64,000 nucleotides of DNA from Atriophallophorus winterbourni (taxonomy: Eukaryota; Platyhelminthes; Trematoda; Plagiorchiida; Microphallidae), in NCBI GenBank assembly GCA_013407085.1, contig JACCGJ010000307.1:47757-111756 (forward strand). The letters run 5' to 3'. Position 1 is the stretch's first letter. Each line of letters begins with the position of its first letter. The position numbers and the translations under genes are program-made. Of this stretch, positions 1 through 12,034 are shown piece after piece. The notes below the pieces were generated by a model. That model worked only from the letters and a program-made list of their open reading frames with translations. It was not told the origin of the DNA and made no database searches.

Positions 1-756
1 CGGAAACTCTAGCAATTACTTTCCTTCGGTATAACGTTTAAAAAGGCTATCTATATTAGTTTATATAGCAATTAGGGAGAGTATTCAGGAAAAACTTACT
101 GCAGTAGTATTGCAAACCTTGCTTTGAGATCGTGACGTAATTGCGAGATATTAATTCTTCTGGAAACATTATCCAGAAATTTTCCACCGGAAGCCAGCAA
201 ATGTGTTTCCGGTGTCAAGCCGACATTGCTTCTTAACACGATTAAGTGGATTGCATCGAGTGCCCAGCTGGGAACCTGAGGTTAAGAAGTCGTTTGATAG
301 AAAGCCATTTAAACTCTTTAAGATTCTCAAGGTTTTAATTAAGATGCCTCTTACACGAAGGCGCCCATTGGAGAAAAGATCCAGAGTATTCAGGGGGTGC
401 TTCCTAAAGTTTCACATGCGAGAGGTGTACCCTTTCAAGTCAAACGATGTCCTTCCTGCAGTGAAGGCATCACGCATTACCACAATATTCCAGATGCACC
501 CGTACGAATGCCTTGTAAAGTGGCAGGAATACATCGGGTTCTCTGCTCGATAGCACGGATTTCAACCGAATATTACCTTGTGTGCACGCCGAGCTGCAGC
601 GGCACATTGGTTTTCCATTTTCACGTCTGCCCAAACTATAACATCCCTAACACACGGTGCCGCGTTAACACTGAGGGAATTTCTTGATACCTGGAGTGAA
701 ATCTTTTCACCCAGTGCTAACAAGAGTTGGCGTTTATTTTTTCTCTTGGAAGGTGT
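1..756. other. no recognised gene
   Basis: Several overlapping short open frames occur here (for example 203-553 on the + strand), but they run in competing frames and none carries a motif I recognise. The region ends where similarity to the LTR of the following Gypsy element begins. Confidence 0.5.
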
Positions 757-1405
757 GTATGAATGTTCATTTTTTGGCCATGTACACCTCATCTGTATCA
801 ATGCTTGTACAATATACTTTTTGGCGGTCAATACAATTTCGAACTCGGATTTTGTCTTCTTCCCTGGTTGCGAAGTCTGTGTGCGCCACTTTGTGCTGGA
901 ACTGTGATTAACGGAATCTCCAACATTTTAGCGCTTTCTGCACCTTGGATTCCATTTCCTGGATTTTCCTGTGTGGATTACTTCGCTATCTAAGCGGTAT
1001 TTGGAGAATAAGTTGTTTATATTTGTGGCTACTCATCCGTGCCAAGCCCGTGGAACTATTCACAAGGTTGATCACGACGATCCATAATGGAAGCACTGGA
1101 CTCGAGTTTCGCACTCATTTGAGCTCATCAGCAGTGCATATCCACCGCTTCGGGGGCGGGATTCGAACCCCCGACCATCGCCATTGTAGTCCCATGCCTT
1201 AACGACTTGGGCTACCGTCCACCGTTTGACCGATCGCAATTAAGCGTTTATGAACTGTTCTCCAGACTGGCACATTTGGCACTTCGCTATCGTTGGACGT
1301 TACGGATCTTTATTTGGACATTTGCTCTCTTGGTCTTTTAGTGAGTTCTTTCCATTTTTTGCCATTTTGTGTGTAGTGCTGGCCTTATATTTTTGGCCCA
1401 CTACA
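757..1405 (+). repeat. 5' LTR of Gypsy-1, truncated at its start and split by a SINE
   Basis: Positions 757-990 and 1292-1405 match the 3' LTR at 5415-5819 closely. The first ~60 bases of the LTR are missing. The right end is CCACTACA at 1398-1405, the same terminal motif as the 3' LTR. The interruption at 991-1280 is a separate insertion flanked by an 11-bp duplication. Confidence 0.9.
991..1280 (-). mobile_element. tRNA-derived SINE inserted in the Gypsy-1 LTR
   Basis: The 290-bp insert is flanked by direct repeats ACTTCGCTATC at 980-990 and 1281-1291; the intact 3' LTR has this sequence once. Read on the minus strand, about 1145-1222 resembles a tRNA. It has an A-box-like stretch near TAGCCCAAGTCG and a good B box, GGTTCGAATCC, in a GC-rich T-arm. 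Polymerase III elements of this kind spread using LINE machinery. A functional tRNA is unlikely, because the tRNA-like part is embedded in a transposed unit with about 60 bases before it and about 150 after. Confidence 0.85.
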
Positions 1406-1425
1406 TAATTGGTGAGCCTCGACAA
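1406..1425 (+). other. primer-binding-site region of Gypsy-1
   Basis: The sequence TTGGTGAGCCTCGAC follows the 5' LTR directly. The second Gypsy copy has nearly the same bases (TTGGTGAGCCCCGAAC) at the same place. It resembles, imperfectly, the tRNA-Trp type site I recall for CsRn1-like elements. Confidence 0.6.
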
Positions 1426-1509
1426 ACTGCATTTTTTGCATTAACGATATCTTCGTATTTGTCAATTTTTGGCTTATTTTTTTGGAAAACTCACTTAACA
1501 CCCCCACCA

Positions 1510-2225
1510 TGAGCGATTTTTCCATAAGTAAAGTTTCCACAATCCTACAATCACAACATATTCCATGCACATTACCGGCTTTAAACGTTTCTAATCTCCC
1601 TCTTTGGTTCGGCCAAATTGAAGCTATTTTTCGTATATATGGCATCACCGATGAATCTATTATGTATTCTCATGTGGTGACCCTGCTCCCTCTCGACGTA
1701 GCTGAACAAGTCAGTGATCTCATTCATGCTATGCCTGAGGTCAAGCCATACGAAAAGCTCAAATCTGCTCTAATAGACCGAATTGGTTTTTCTGAGCATG
1801 AGAAGCTCAACGTCCTCTTTTCCAAAATGGCTCTTGGTGATAAAAAGCCATCTCAGCTTCTTCGCCAGATGACATTTGCCAAGTGCTTGCTGGTTTGATT
1901 TCTTACGTATCATTAGACGAACTAGCACAAGCGGCTGACAAAATGCTCGAAGCAAAAGAAGCCGACCAAATTACGGTTTATTCCGCACACATCAATTCGC
2001 CCTGTCCATGTTCGGAATTAAAAGAACAAGTCGCTGAACTAACTCTTGTGGCGAACTCTCTTTTGTCAAAATCTCCCAACCCACCTCGCTCAAAATCTAA
2101 ATCTCGACCATCGAAAACCCCTGAGCGCGTATGTTGGTACCACAAGAGATATGGGGATAAAGCCTCAAAATGCATCTCTCCGTGTTCAAAAACCGTCAAA
2201 ATCAAGGGTCAATCAGTTACGGCGA
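1510..2225 (+). pseudogene. gag of Gypsy-1, frameshifted
   Basis: Gag packages the element RNA into particles. The frame opens with an ATG at 1510 and runs to a stop at 1896-1898. Coding similarity then resumes in another frame from about 1883. The N-terminal part contains the retrotransposon Gag core LWFGQIEAIF and matches the intact Gag on the minus strand at 48413-49958. Compared with that copy, about 50 residues of the core are missing at the break. A CHCC zinc motif, starting CWYH and ending CISPC, is encoded at 2132-2182, just before the protease. Confidence 0.88.
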
Positions 2226-2259
2226 CTACTGTTCCCGGCCCATCAAACCCGAGTCGCCT

Positions 2260-3600
2260 ATTCTATGTCACAGACAAATCGAGTGGTCTGCGTTTTTTAG
2301 TCGATACTGGCGCTGAAATTAGCGTCATACCTCCAACATCCAGCACCTCCAAACCATCGTCCTACACTCTTCAAGCGGCAAATGGCACTCGTATTAACAC
2401 TTACGGCCAACGCCTGCTAACCCTCAACTTAGGACTAAGACGCAGTTTTCCATGGGTGTTTCTCATCGCGGAGGTAAATTGCCCAATAATCGGCATCGAC
2501 TTTCTGTCTCACTTCGGTCTAACCGTCGAAGTAAAACAGCGAAGATTAGTAGATACGAAAACCTCTTTACAGGTCTCAGGTATCACTACTAAAGCCGTTT
2601 CCTCCGGCATCAAAGCTGTTACTCCAGAAGCTTCGACTTTTTGTGCTATACTGCATGAATTCCCATCCGTCATGCAGCCCCCAAGACCGACAGACAAAGT
2701 GACACACTCTGTGAAACATCACATTGTCACTAGCAGACCACCAGTCTCCTTCAGACCTAGGCGACTTCACCCGTCGAAACTCAAAATCGCGAGAGCCGAA
2801 TTTGGATCATATGCTGGAGCTCGGGATCATCCGTCCCTCTTCCAGCTCCTGGTCGTCACCACTTCATATGGTCCCCAAGAAGACCTCAGATGACTGGAGG
2901 CCATGTGGCGACTAACGTGCTCTCAACAATCGAACGGTCTCCGACAGATATCCAGTGCCACACATTCACGATTTCTCTTTGAATCTTTGTGCCACGACGA
3001 TACTTACTAAGCTTGATCTCGTCCGTGCTTATTATCACATCCCGGTAGCCGAGGAAGACATACCCAAAACGGCAGTCACGACTCCTTTCGGCTTATACGA
3101 ATTCACTTGGATGCCCTTTGGCCTGAGAAACGCTGCACAAACCTTTCAACGTTTCATCGACGAAGTCTTGCGAGGCTTGCCGTTCGCCTACGCATACATC
3201 GACGACGTCTTGATTGCCAGCAACTCTCCAGAGGAGCATGTCGAGCACATCCGTCTCGTTTTAGAACGTTTCGTTAACTACGGGATAAAGATCAACCCAA
3301 GTAAATGCATTTTCGGCACATATTCACTGGATTTCCTCGGTCATCGCCTTACTCGATCTGGTATCACACCTCTTCCCGAGAAATGCCCGGCGATTTCCGA
3401 CTTTCCTGTCCCCACAACGGTAACGCAGTTGCGCCGCTTTATTGGCATGATCAACTTTTACCGTCGCTTTATTCCAAACTGCGCAAAGATAATCGCACCG
3501 CTGACCGATTTGCTCGACTCCAAATCAAAATCTCTTCAGCTTTCGTCAGAGGCACTTGAAGCTTTTGACGCATCCAAAAAAAGCTCTTTGCAGTGCCACA
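2260..3600 (+). pseudogene. pol of Gypsy-1: aspartic protease and reverse transcriptase, broken
   Basis: The protease has its active-site triad DTG at 2303-2311 in the context [14 protein letters not shown]. Reverse transcriptase follows. Its frame shifts near 2800, and a TAA at 2913-2915 replaces the tyrosine codon of the conserved GDY motif that is intact in Gypsy-2. The catalytic YIDD is intact at 3195-3206, and the downstream FLGHRLTRSGI and FIGMINFYRRFIP motifs are clear. Another frameshift near 3580 separates this part from RNase H. This order is standard for Ty3/Gypsy pol. These breaks make it non-functional. Confidence 0.93.
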
Positions 3601-5346
3601 GAACTCTCATTCATTGATCCGGAGCCGACCTTTCCTTTGTCATTGACGACTGATGCCTCCAATTCGGCTGTGGGAGCTGTTTTACAACAACACCACAAGA
3701 ACACAGTCCGTCCACTGGCATTTTTCTCGCAAAAGCTCAATCCGGCACAAACTCGCTACAGCACATTTGGCCGTGAATTACTTGCGATATATTTGGCCAT
3801 ACGGCATTTCCGTCATTTACTGGAAGGTCGTGACTTCATTATTTTTACGGATCACAAACCATTAACTTTTGCTCTGCAGTCTAAACTTGATCGTCATTCG
3901 CCACGCGAGATTCGACACTTAGATTACATTTCTCAGTTCTCTACCGATATTCGTTACTTCGAAGGAGATGCTAACTTGGTCGCCGATGCTTTATCAAGAC
4001 CCGACATTTCTGTTTTGTCTTCAGGCACACCATTTGATCTCTCCCTTTTGACTAACCATCAAGCCGAGATTGATAAAACCGAACTCGCGAAGTGTCGATC
4101 CCTGGATTTGCAGCAAATTCAGTTACCAAACACCGATGCCTCGTTGACATGCGATATCTCGACAGGGAAACCTAGACCTCTTGTCCCTCTTTTTCTGCGA
4201 CGTGCCATTTTCGATCATTTTCATTCTATGTCTCATCCTGGAAAGTGTGCCACCGTGAGGCTAATCGCAGATCGTTTTGTTTGGCCGTCCATGAATAAGG
4301 ATATACGAAACTGGGTCCAGCATTGCATTGTTTGTCAAAAGAACAAGATATCTCGACATACCTTCACACCTTACGTTCCATTTAGGCATCCCAACTGTCG
4401 ATTCTCTCATGTGCATCTTGATCTCGTCGGTCCTATGCCATCATCGAACGGATACTCATTCATCCTAACGGCGATTGATCGCTTTACTCGATGGCCGATT
4501 GCTGTTCCGATCAAAGACACATGTTCAGAGACTGTAGCACGCGCCTTCGTCGAACATTGGATTGCCAATTTTGGCACACCATCTGTCATCACAACCGACC
4601 GTGGCGCTCAGTTTCAATCGACTTTGTTCCGAGATTTGACGCGACTCCTTGGCTGTCAGCACATACGAACCACCGCCTACCACCCTAACTCGAACGGATT
4701 GGTTGAACGCTTCCATCGGCAGCTTAAAGCCTCTTTAGCTTGCCAGCCTGATCCTAATAAATGGACTGAGAATTTGCCACTTGTTCTTCTTGGAATACGT
4801 TCCGCTATCAAAGAAGACATGCAGTGCTCAGCCGCAGAGTTAGTTTTTGGTACCGCCTTGTGTCTTCCCGGTGAACTCGTTGTGCCCTGCCAGTCACTAC
4901 CTCCGGCGTCAGATTACATTTCTCGCTTGCGCACGTTCATGTCCAAGTTAGACTTTACGCCTCCTCGTCAGCGCATTATCCACCAACAGAAATCACCTCA
5001 TCTTGATACGTGTGATTTTGTTTTTGTGCGACGCGACTCTGTTTGTAAACCTCTTCAGCCATCCTATCACGGACCTCACAGAGTTATTGAGCGTAAACAC
5101 AAGTTCTTCGTTTTGGATATGAATGGTCGACGTGACACAGTTTCTATTGACCGCTTAAAACCCGCTTTTGTCGAGCTTAAGCCGCAATCTCCACCAAGCA
5201 TCACTACGCCACACGCACAACCCCTGATAATCCTCATGTGCCAACCTCCACCCATGTTCATCCTAATTCCCCGGTCCCTCCTACCCCCGTTCAAACCCGA
5301 ACCGGTAGACATGTGCATTGGCTCAAACGCCTTGCTGATTACGTGA
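3556..5346 (+). pseudogene. pol of Gypsy-1: RNase H and integrase
   Basis: This long open frame starts after a frameshift and carries the C-terminal half of pol. RNase H is visible from TTDASNSAVGAVLQQ through FTDHKPLTFAL to the end marker VADALSRPD. The integrase then has an H-H-C-C finger ending HCIVCQKNK and a core with aspartate in HLDLVGPM, aspartate in TTDRGAQF and glutamate in GLVERFHRQLK. All three catalytic residues are present. Integrase would insert the cDNA into chromosomes. The frame is nearly 600 codons without a stop, so this half has decayed less than the RT part. It ends about 70 bases before the 3' LTR. Confidence 0.93.
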
Positions 5347-5401
5347 CCTTATGAACATTTCGAGCGTATGTTACCCTTCATTCAAGCCTAACTAACGCTC
5401 T

Positions 5402-5414
5402 GGTGGGGGAGTAT
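5402..5414 (+). other. polypurine tract of Gypsy-1
   Basis: GGTGGGGGAGTAT lies directly before the 3' LTR start TGTAGTG. This is the position expected for the plus-strand primer of an LTR retrotransposon. Confidence 0.75.
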
Positions 5415-5819
5415 TGTAGTGACCTACTTTCCCTTGTACCTTAGCATTTTGTACATACACTTTTTGGCCTTGTATGATTGTTCATTTTTTGGCCATGTAC
5501 ACTTCATCTGTATCAATGCTTGTACAATATACTTTTTGGCGGTCAATACAATTTCGAACTCGGAGTCTGTCTTCTTCCGTGGTTGCGAAGTCTGTGTGCG
5601 CCACTTTGTGCTGGAACTGTGATTAACGGAATCTCCAACATTTTAGCGCTTTCTGCACCTTGGATTCCATTTCCTGGATTTTCCTGTGTGGATTACTTCG
5701 CTATCGTTGGACGTTACGGATCTTTATTTGGACATTTGCTCTCTTGGTTTTTTAGTGAGTTCTTTCCATTTTTTGCCATTTTGTGTGTAGTGCTAGACTT
5801 ATATTTCTGGTCCACTACA
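5415..5819 (+). repeat. 3' LTR of Gypsy-1, complete
   Basis: The LTR is 405 bp. It starts TGTAGTG and ends CACTACA, a perfect terminal inverted repeat with TG...CA ends. It matches the interrupted 5' LTR closely, with a few substitutions. It is the uninterrupted reference that shows the SINE in the 5' LTR is an insertion. Confidence 0.93.
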
Positions 5820-6925
5820 GGTCTGACTAATATGAACAAGGTCGTGCATCGAGGTATGTTCATCCGTTCATCTGATGCAATTAACATCATCCAAAAAATG
5901 AAGCATATTCACTTTAATCATTAATGAAAATCATGAATAGAAGAGGACCGAGTACCGAATCTACATTTACCTGACTTATTATGTCGGTTTAGCTCAACAA
6001 CGTGGATTCTAACCGAACTCTGAATGTCATACCTGTCAAAAATGCTTTTATTCAAGCATGTAGACTAATTCCTATGCCTTTTGCTGGTAGCTTGATCTCT
6101 AGAAAGCAGTGACTCACAGAATCGGAATTCTTGCTAAAATCTAGGTAGAAAACTTAGACTGGTTTAGCTCCGTCCAGCCTTCTGGTGGCAGTATTCAACA
6201 AACTGAGGATACTTGTCACGAAGGATTTACACTTAAGAAATCCATGTTGGATTATACTCAGTAGAGAATGCTGACGAGGATGTGGACTTATATTGCCACG
6301 CAATAGTTTATCCAATACTTTCGAGATGATGCTTGACAGGCTGATCGGTCAATAGTTACGAAGAATGGACCCGCAAACACCCTTGAGCATTGACACGACT
6401 ATGAAGTCTTTCCATTCAATAGGAACCACTCCCAAGTGCAAGTATGAATTTAGGAGCTTGCACAAAGGTTCGGTAAGCACTGAGACAAGATTCTTTAGCA
6501 TAATTGAGTGGATAACCTCCGGTACGTCACAAACATAGTTAAGTGAGTCATACAACTCAGCCTCACCAGGTGGCAGACTAATCAGCCCAGACGGTGTATT
6601 TGGAGAATTATCCCATCTTCTGAGAAGGTAGTCTTCTTAAACAGGTCTGTATCATTTTTTTTCAGTCCTCCAGTTTTAAATCTCTACAGCTTTACCTGTA
6701 TTTGCCTTTTGATTGTGCGTAGCTACAAAAACGTTTCGGATTGGAGTAGGCATCCCTAGCTAATAAGAACTCAAAATCTTTTTTGTGCAAACGCTGTAAT
6801 TTATCGTAAGCGTTCCGAGCGTATTTTTTAGCGGGCTCAAAAACCAGAAGTGAGGGATAGATTATATTATCGTTATTGCCGATACTGTTTAAATGTAGAC
6901 CTACGGACATGCGAAGTTCACATGA
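5820..6925 (-). pseudogene. LINE reverse-transcriptase fragment
   Basis: Minus-strand translation gives degraded pieces of a CR1-like non-LTR reverse transcriptase in order. A linker ends KRFCSYAQSKGKYR at 6692-6910. Next comes the RT start PLCKLLNSYLHLGVVPIEWKDF at 6349-6555. A damaged motif A (FYLDFSKNSDSVSH) lies near 6130, and a motif C remnant (FLDDVNCIR) is next to the Gypsy LTR near 5880. Stops and frame changes are frequent. Gypsy-1 ends exactly inside this fragment, suggesting it split the LINE. Confidence 0.82.
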
Positions 6926-8329
6926 GCGGCATTAGGTGTTTTCTCACGCAATGCAGCAGAGCGTGCTCGTCTCGTAACTTTTTTGATACAAATTCGATTA
7001 CAGTTGTCAGTCACATTGTAATCGCTAGATAACTAAAAGGAAGATTTTGATGTATGTATGTGTAAAACCCAGGCTACAAGACTTGAATTGCGTTTAGTAC
7101 GAGAGAAATTTATGTAAAAACATATTAATGCTCCGAAGATCATCATTACGTGATCGCTTTTACCAAACGGTGGTAGAAACTTTGAATACCTAGATACCTA
7201 AATACCTGAGAGCGAAAATTCGTAATGATTTTTTTATCAGAGCTGGAAAATACCACCAAGTACCATCAAAAATAGCAACCGATAAAGAATTGTTGAGTAA
7301 AAATCGTACGCATAGTAGCTTACATAAAATATTTAAACCGAATAGCTCATTAAAAAGCAATTAATACACTTCCCAATGTTTTTCAAAACAACGGCTTGAA
7401 AACGGCACGTGAATCCCAATTGCTTCACACACAGCAAAACGTTTATATTATATCTTACAATCTTTTTGGTAATATTCCATCTTATACTATTTTAATCTTG
7501 TAAACTGGAACACCAATCATGAAGCGACCTAATCTGCGAGAAATTCCTTAGACTAACAATTGCTCCGTTTATTTAGATCAGAACACTTTCATTATTCTAA
7601 TTAAAATACGGAATCTGGATTAAATGAAATTTGGAAGAATAACTCTTTTGTTACTCAGGTTTGCAATAGTTAGCAAACATTGACGATCAATTTGGATGAT
7701 AATTCAGACATAGTCATGAAAACAATTCAACGAACTTACAAGTTTTTTCAATCAATATGCACCGAAATTAGTCAAAGTTTATTATCATTTCGAAATGTAA
7801 TACTGTTCAATATAGATGACAGATACCTTTAACACGATCAGGAACGTGCTATATGTTTTACTTATGGCTTCACATTAGATTGTGTTTCGTTAAGACGCTT
7901 GAGTAAAATCAAATATCCGAAATATTGTCCAACCTTATTACAACTCAGTGATAAAAGATTTATGTCACACAAGAATGATTTCAAATCGATTCCCAGATTC
8001 AACTATGTCTTTATCAAGCCTGAACATGCAGCAATCCAACGGATATTCATTTAAATAAGCGTATCGCGACTACTAAATTTTCCACCTTATCTTACAGCAA
8101 CGGGAAAGAAACGATGGAATTGGATGGGGTGCCGCAAGATTTAAATCCATCTCTAAATTTGCTTTTTTCAGTCAATAAAACAGCACAACCCGGTATCTAA
8201 TCCAAGATTATTACATCTTCTCAGTCAAGTAAATGAACCATATTAACTAAGCTCTGACGAACGACTGCCCTATTGCCAAAACAAAAACCTATCATGAACT
8301 CTTCAACATTTAACAATAGAAATACTCCC

Positions 8330-8710
8330 AAACTCAACCGACGTTTAATGCATCACTCTAATGAATATTTAGCCATTAGCTCAACGTTTAAATCATTTTT
8401 CTGAACACGCTGATATTGTTCTAATAACTAAATCATGGATAAAAAAGAAACTACAAGATTCTAAAATGTTGATTCCAAACTATCACATTTTAGGTGGGAC
8501 CACATTTCCAAACGTAAAGGTATATCTGATTTGTATTACCAGCTTTTGATCTCTTACTTAGATACCTTTACTGCCAACCGGCTACGACTTCAAAATCACT
8601 TGAAGGCATGATCGATTGCTTCACTGAAGCATCTCTGCACCCGTTCCGTAATAAAATGATTGCAGGAAATGGTAACATGCCTAAACTCAACTGGGTAGAA
8701 TCTACCGATA
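8330..8710 (+). pseudogene. LINE AP-endonuclease fragment, first tandem copy
   Basis: Translation shows pieces of the apurinic endonuclease domain of a non-LTR element, in particular ADIVL-like followed by SWIKKKLQDSKMLIPNYH. The fragment is cut at the tandem junction. Compared with the second copy it differs by a few bases; for example the TESW codons read TKSW here. Confidence 0.65.
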
Positions 8711-8900
8711 ATTGAGTGGACAACCTCCGGTCCATCACAAACATAGTTAAGTGAGTCATACAACTCAGCCTCACCAGGTGGCAGACTAATCAGCCCAGAC
8801 GGTGTATTTGGAGAATTATCCCATCTTCTGAGAAGGTAGTCTCCTTAAACAGGTCTGTATCATTTTTTTTTCAGTCCTCCAGTTTTAAATCTCTACAGCT

Positions 8901-9119
8901 TTACCTGTATTTGCCTTTTGATTGTGCGTAGCTACAAAAACGTTTCGGATTGGAGTAGGCATCCCTAGCTAATAAGAACTCAAAATCTTTTTTGTGCAAA
9001 CGCTGTAATTTATCGTAAGCGTTCCGAGCGTATTTTTTAGCGGGCTCAAAAACCAGAAGTGAGGGATAGATTATATTATCGTTATTGCCGATACTGTTTA
9101 AATGTAGACCTACGGACAT
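8901..9119 (-). pseudogene. LINE linker fragment, second tandem copy
   Basis: This is identical at protein level to 6692-6910 and repeats the endonuclease-RT linker ending YAQSKGKYR. It exists only because of the 2.2-kb duplication. Confidence 0.75.
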
Positions 9120-10539
9120 GCGAAGTTCACATGAGCGGCATTAGGTGTTTTCTCACGCAATGCAGCAGAGCGTGCTCGTCTCGTAACTTTTTTGATACAA
9201 ATTCGATTACAGTTGTCAGTCACATTGTAATCGCTAGATAACTAAAAGGAAGATTTTGATGTATGTATGTGTAAAACCCAGGCTACAAGACTTGAATTGC
9301 GTTTAGTACGAGAGAAATTTATGTAAAAACATATTAATGCTCCGAAGATCATCATTACGTGATCGCTTTTACCAAACGGTGATAGAAACTTTGAATACCT
9401 AGATACCTAAATACCTGAGAGCGAAAATTCGTAATGATTTTTTTTATCAGAGCTGGAAAATACCACCAAGTACCATCAAAAATAGCAACCGATAAAGAAT
9501 TGTTGAGTAAAAATCGTACGCATAGTAGCTTACATAAAATATTTAAAACGAATAGCTCATTAAAAAGCAATTAATACACTTCCCAATGTTTTTCAAAACA
9601 ACGGCTTGAAAACGGCACGTGAATCCCAATTGCTTCACACACAGCAAAACGTTTATATTATATCTTACAATCTTTTTGGTAATATTCCATCTTATACTAT
9701 TTTAATCTTGTAAACTGGAACACCAATCATGAAGCGACCTAATCTGCGAGAAATTCCTTAGACTAACAATTGCTCCGTTTATTTAGATCAGAACACTTTC
9801 ATTATTCTAATTAAAATACGGAATCTGGATTAAATGAAATTTGGAAGAATAACTCTTTTGTTACTCAGGTTTGCAATAGTTAGCAAACATTGACGATCAA
9901 TTTGGATGATAATTCAGACATAGTCATGAAAACAATTCAACGAACTTACAAGTTTTTTCAATCAATATGCACCGAAATTAGTCAAAGTTTATTATCATTT
10001 CGAAATGTAATACTGTTCAATATAGATGACAGATACCTTTAACACGATCAGGAACGTGCTATATGTTTTACTTATGGCTTCACATTAGATTGTGTTTCGT
10101 TAAGACGCTTGAGTAAAATCAAATATCCGAAATATTGTCCAACCTTATTACAACTCAGTGATAAAAGATTTATGTCACACAAGAATGATTTCAAATCGAT
10201 TCCCAGATTCAACTATGTCTTTATCAAGCCTGAACATGCAGCAATCCAACGGATATTCATTTAAATAAGCGTATCGCGACTACTAAATTTTCCACCTTAT
10301 CTTACAGCAACGGGAAAGAAACGATGGAATTGGATGGGGTGCCGCAAGATTTAAATCCATCTCTAAATTTGCTTTTTTCAGTCAATAAAACAGCACAACC
10401 CGGTATCTTATCCAAGATTATTACATCTTCTCAGTCAAGTAAATGAACCATATTAACTAAGCTCTGACGAACGACTGCCCTATTGCCAAAACAAAAACCT
10501 ATCATGAACTCTTCAACATTTAACAATAGAAATACTCCC

Positions 10540-11108
10540 AAACTCAACCGACGTTTAATGCATCACTCTAATGAATATTTAGCCATTAGCTCAACGTTTA
10601 AATCATTTTTCTAAACACGCTGATATTGTTCTAATAACTGAATCATGGATAAAAAAGAAACTACAAGATTCTAAAATGTTGATTCCAAACTATCACATTT
10701 TAGGTGGGACCACATTTCCAAACGTAAAGGTATATCTGATTTGTATTACCAGCTTTTGATCTCTTACTTAGATACCTTTACTGCCAACCGGCTACGACTT
10801 CAAAATCACTTGAAGGCATGATCGATTGCTTCACTGAAGCATCTCTGCACCCGTTCCGTAATAAAATGATTGCAGGAAATGTTAACATGCCTGAACTCAA
10901 CTGGGTAGAATCTACCGATATAAACCTTAAGCTTTTGCCTAATACCATCAAACTAGTCGGATATACACAGTTTGTTCAAAAACCAAAGCGTAATAAACAT
11001 AATATATCTTCTACCTACTACACACTAGTACAAACATTAACCCACACACTGATTTATGATGAGTTTACAGCATTCAAATGTAATGCGAAGCAGAAAACAT
11101 TATCTTAA
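10540..11108 (+). pseudogene. LINE AP-endonuclease fragment, second tandem copy and unique continuation
   Basis: The upstream part repeats 8330-8710 with an intact-looking LITESWIKKK motif. After the tandem end at 10920 the frame continues through a GDFNMP-like site (here AGNVNMPELNW) and VGYTQFVQKP, which are typical of CR1-like endonucleases. Frameshifts and a stop interrupt it. It reads opposite to the LINE fragment at 5820-6925, so two LINE copies sit head to head here. Confidence 0.72.
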
Positions 11109-11457
11109 CTAAAAAACATAGAACATCGGGGAATTTAGAAAGCATAAGCTACATCAATAAACAAAATCCATCTGGAAATGGGCGTAAAGTATAAAACGAG
11201 CATTTTGCTGTTTGCCGGAAATTTCTTTTATTGATCAGTGCATGCTAAAATAACAAATCTTATCCAGAAGATATCACATAACCTTTATAGCCTTTTCAAT
11301 GATCAGCTTCTGGAGCACACTTTTAAGACGAGAACAGAAGTCATTTACCTATGCACGCGAAGTGATAGCAAGCTTTTCATATTGAACCGGTTGACAGAAG
11401 TAATCAAGGCACGGGATGGGCTAAACCGTGACCATGAAAAGTCTTTAGGCTAACAAT

Positions 11458-11483
11458 AGCATGAGCATGAGCATGAGCATGAG
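11458..11483 (+). repeat. short (GCATGA)n tract
   Basis: Four tandem GCATGA units in otherwise unremarkable sequence. I see no coding function in the surrounding 11110-11520. Confidence 0.6.
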
Positions 11484-11524
11484 CTAGACCATAGTCCATC
11501 GTCAAGTGATTGTATCAATCCAAT

Positions 11525-11710
11525 AATCACTCTTGGCTGCTAAATGCAGCGTGCAACTGACGTCCAACGACATAGTTCCGCCTATCGTTGCAAGCGCTGC
11601 GGGAGTGACTGTTCCCCCCGAAACGGAATGTTTAATCATTCGGAAAGCGTATTAGGTCAACAAACAAACAAATTTGCTACAGATGTAATGCTGTCCATGA
11701 TGATGATACG
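11525..11710 (+). pseudogene. 3' end of a LINE with C2H2-like finger and GATGAT tail
   Basis: The translation contains YRCKRCGSDCSPRNGMFNH, a decayed form of the C-terminal zinc finger found in one group of invertebrate LINE proteins. The better copy is on the minus strand at 41448-41774. The fragment ends TGTAATGCTGTCCATGATGATGAT. That terminal sequence also ends the family B repeats at 22190 and 31310. Confidence 0.72.
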
Positions 11711-12034
11711 GTCTCATTTACTTGATTTTTTGCACTCTGGGATGGTCCGCTAGATATCTTTATTCCTGATACAGTGCATGGGGTTATTTTTCGTTCGATT
11801 GAAAGTGATTTATTTCAACCAAATATACAAATGCTTCTCTTTATCCCAAATTGACAACACTCTGAGCTTTTGCAATCGAGAAACTTCAGTTTTTGCCTGA
11901 GTTCCTGCATCCAATAAATACATCCTGCGGCATATCAAACCACCTAGTTGAATCTAGAGCATTATGTGTGGTTATGATAATGTTCCAACTGCTGTGATTT
12001 TAGCTGTATCCACATTGTGCTCTTCTATCATCAA

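Larger units (their letters stand above)
757..5819 (+). mobile_element. Ty3/Gypsy LTR retrotransposon, CsRn1-like, degraded (Gypsy-1)
   Basis: The element has the order LTR, primer-site region, gag, protease, reverse transcriptase, RNase H, integrase, polypurine tract, LTR. The Gag zinc motif is C-x2-H followed by two late cysteines rather than CCHC. From memory, that CHCC form is a hallmark of the CsRn1 lineage first described in the liver fluke Clonorchis. The reading frame is broken several times and the 5' LTR has lost its start, so the copy is not autonomous. Its 3' LTR abuts a minus-strand LINE reverse transcriptase at 5820, so it probably inserted into that LINE. A target duplication cannot be checked because the left end is lost. 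Confidence 0.93.
6503..10920. repeat. two tandem copies of a 2.2-kb unit
   Basis: Positions 6503-8710 and 8711-10920 are direct, adjacent and almost identical copies; the second is two bases longer. Only scattered single-base differences are visible. Each unit begins inside the minus-strand LINE fragment and ends inside a + strand LINE endonuclease fragment, with about 1.4 kb of AT-rich, apparently non-coding DNA between. The junction joins ...CTACCGATA to ATTGAG.... The flank after copy 2 continues the endonuclease frame, so the duplication was produced from an existing LINE landscape. Confidence 0.92.

Noticed and set aside
203..553. Frame of 116 codons with a YECLVKWQEYIG stretch reminiscent of a chromodomain
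   Set aside because: Only this short piece is suggestive, it overlaps open frames in other phases, and no integrase lies upstream.
1145..1222. tRNA gene on the minus strand
   Set aside because: The tRNA-like block is part of a SINE with a target duplication, has extra sequence on both sides, and its anticodon arm is irregular.
6850..7032. 60-codon + strand frame present twice (also 9059-9241)
   Set aside because: Antisense to the LINE linker; duplicated only because of the 2.2-kb tandem repeat.
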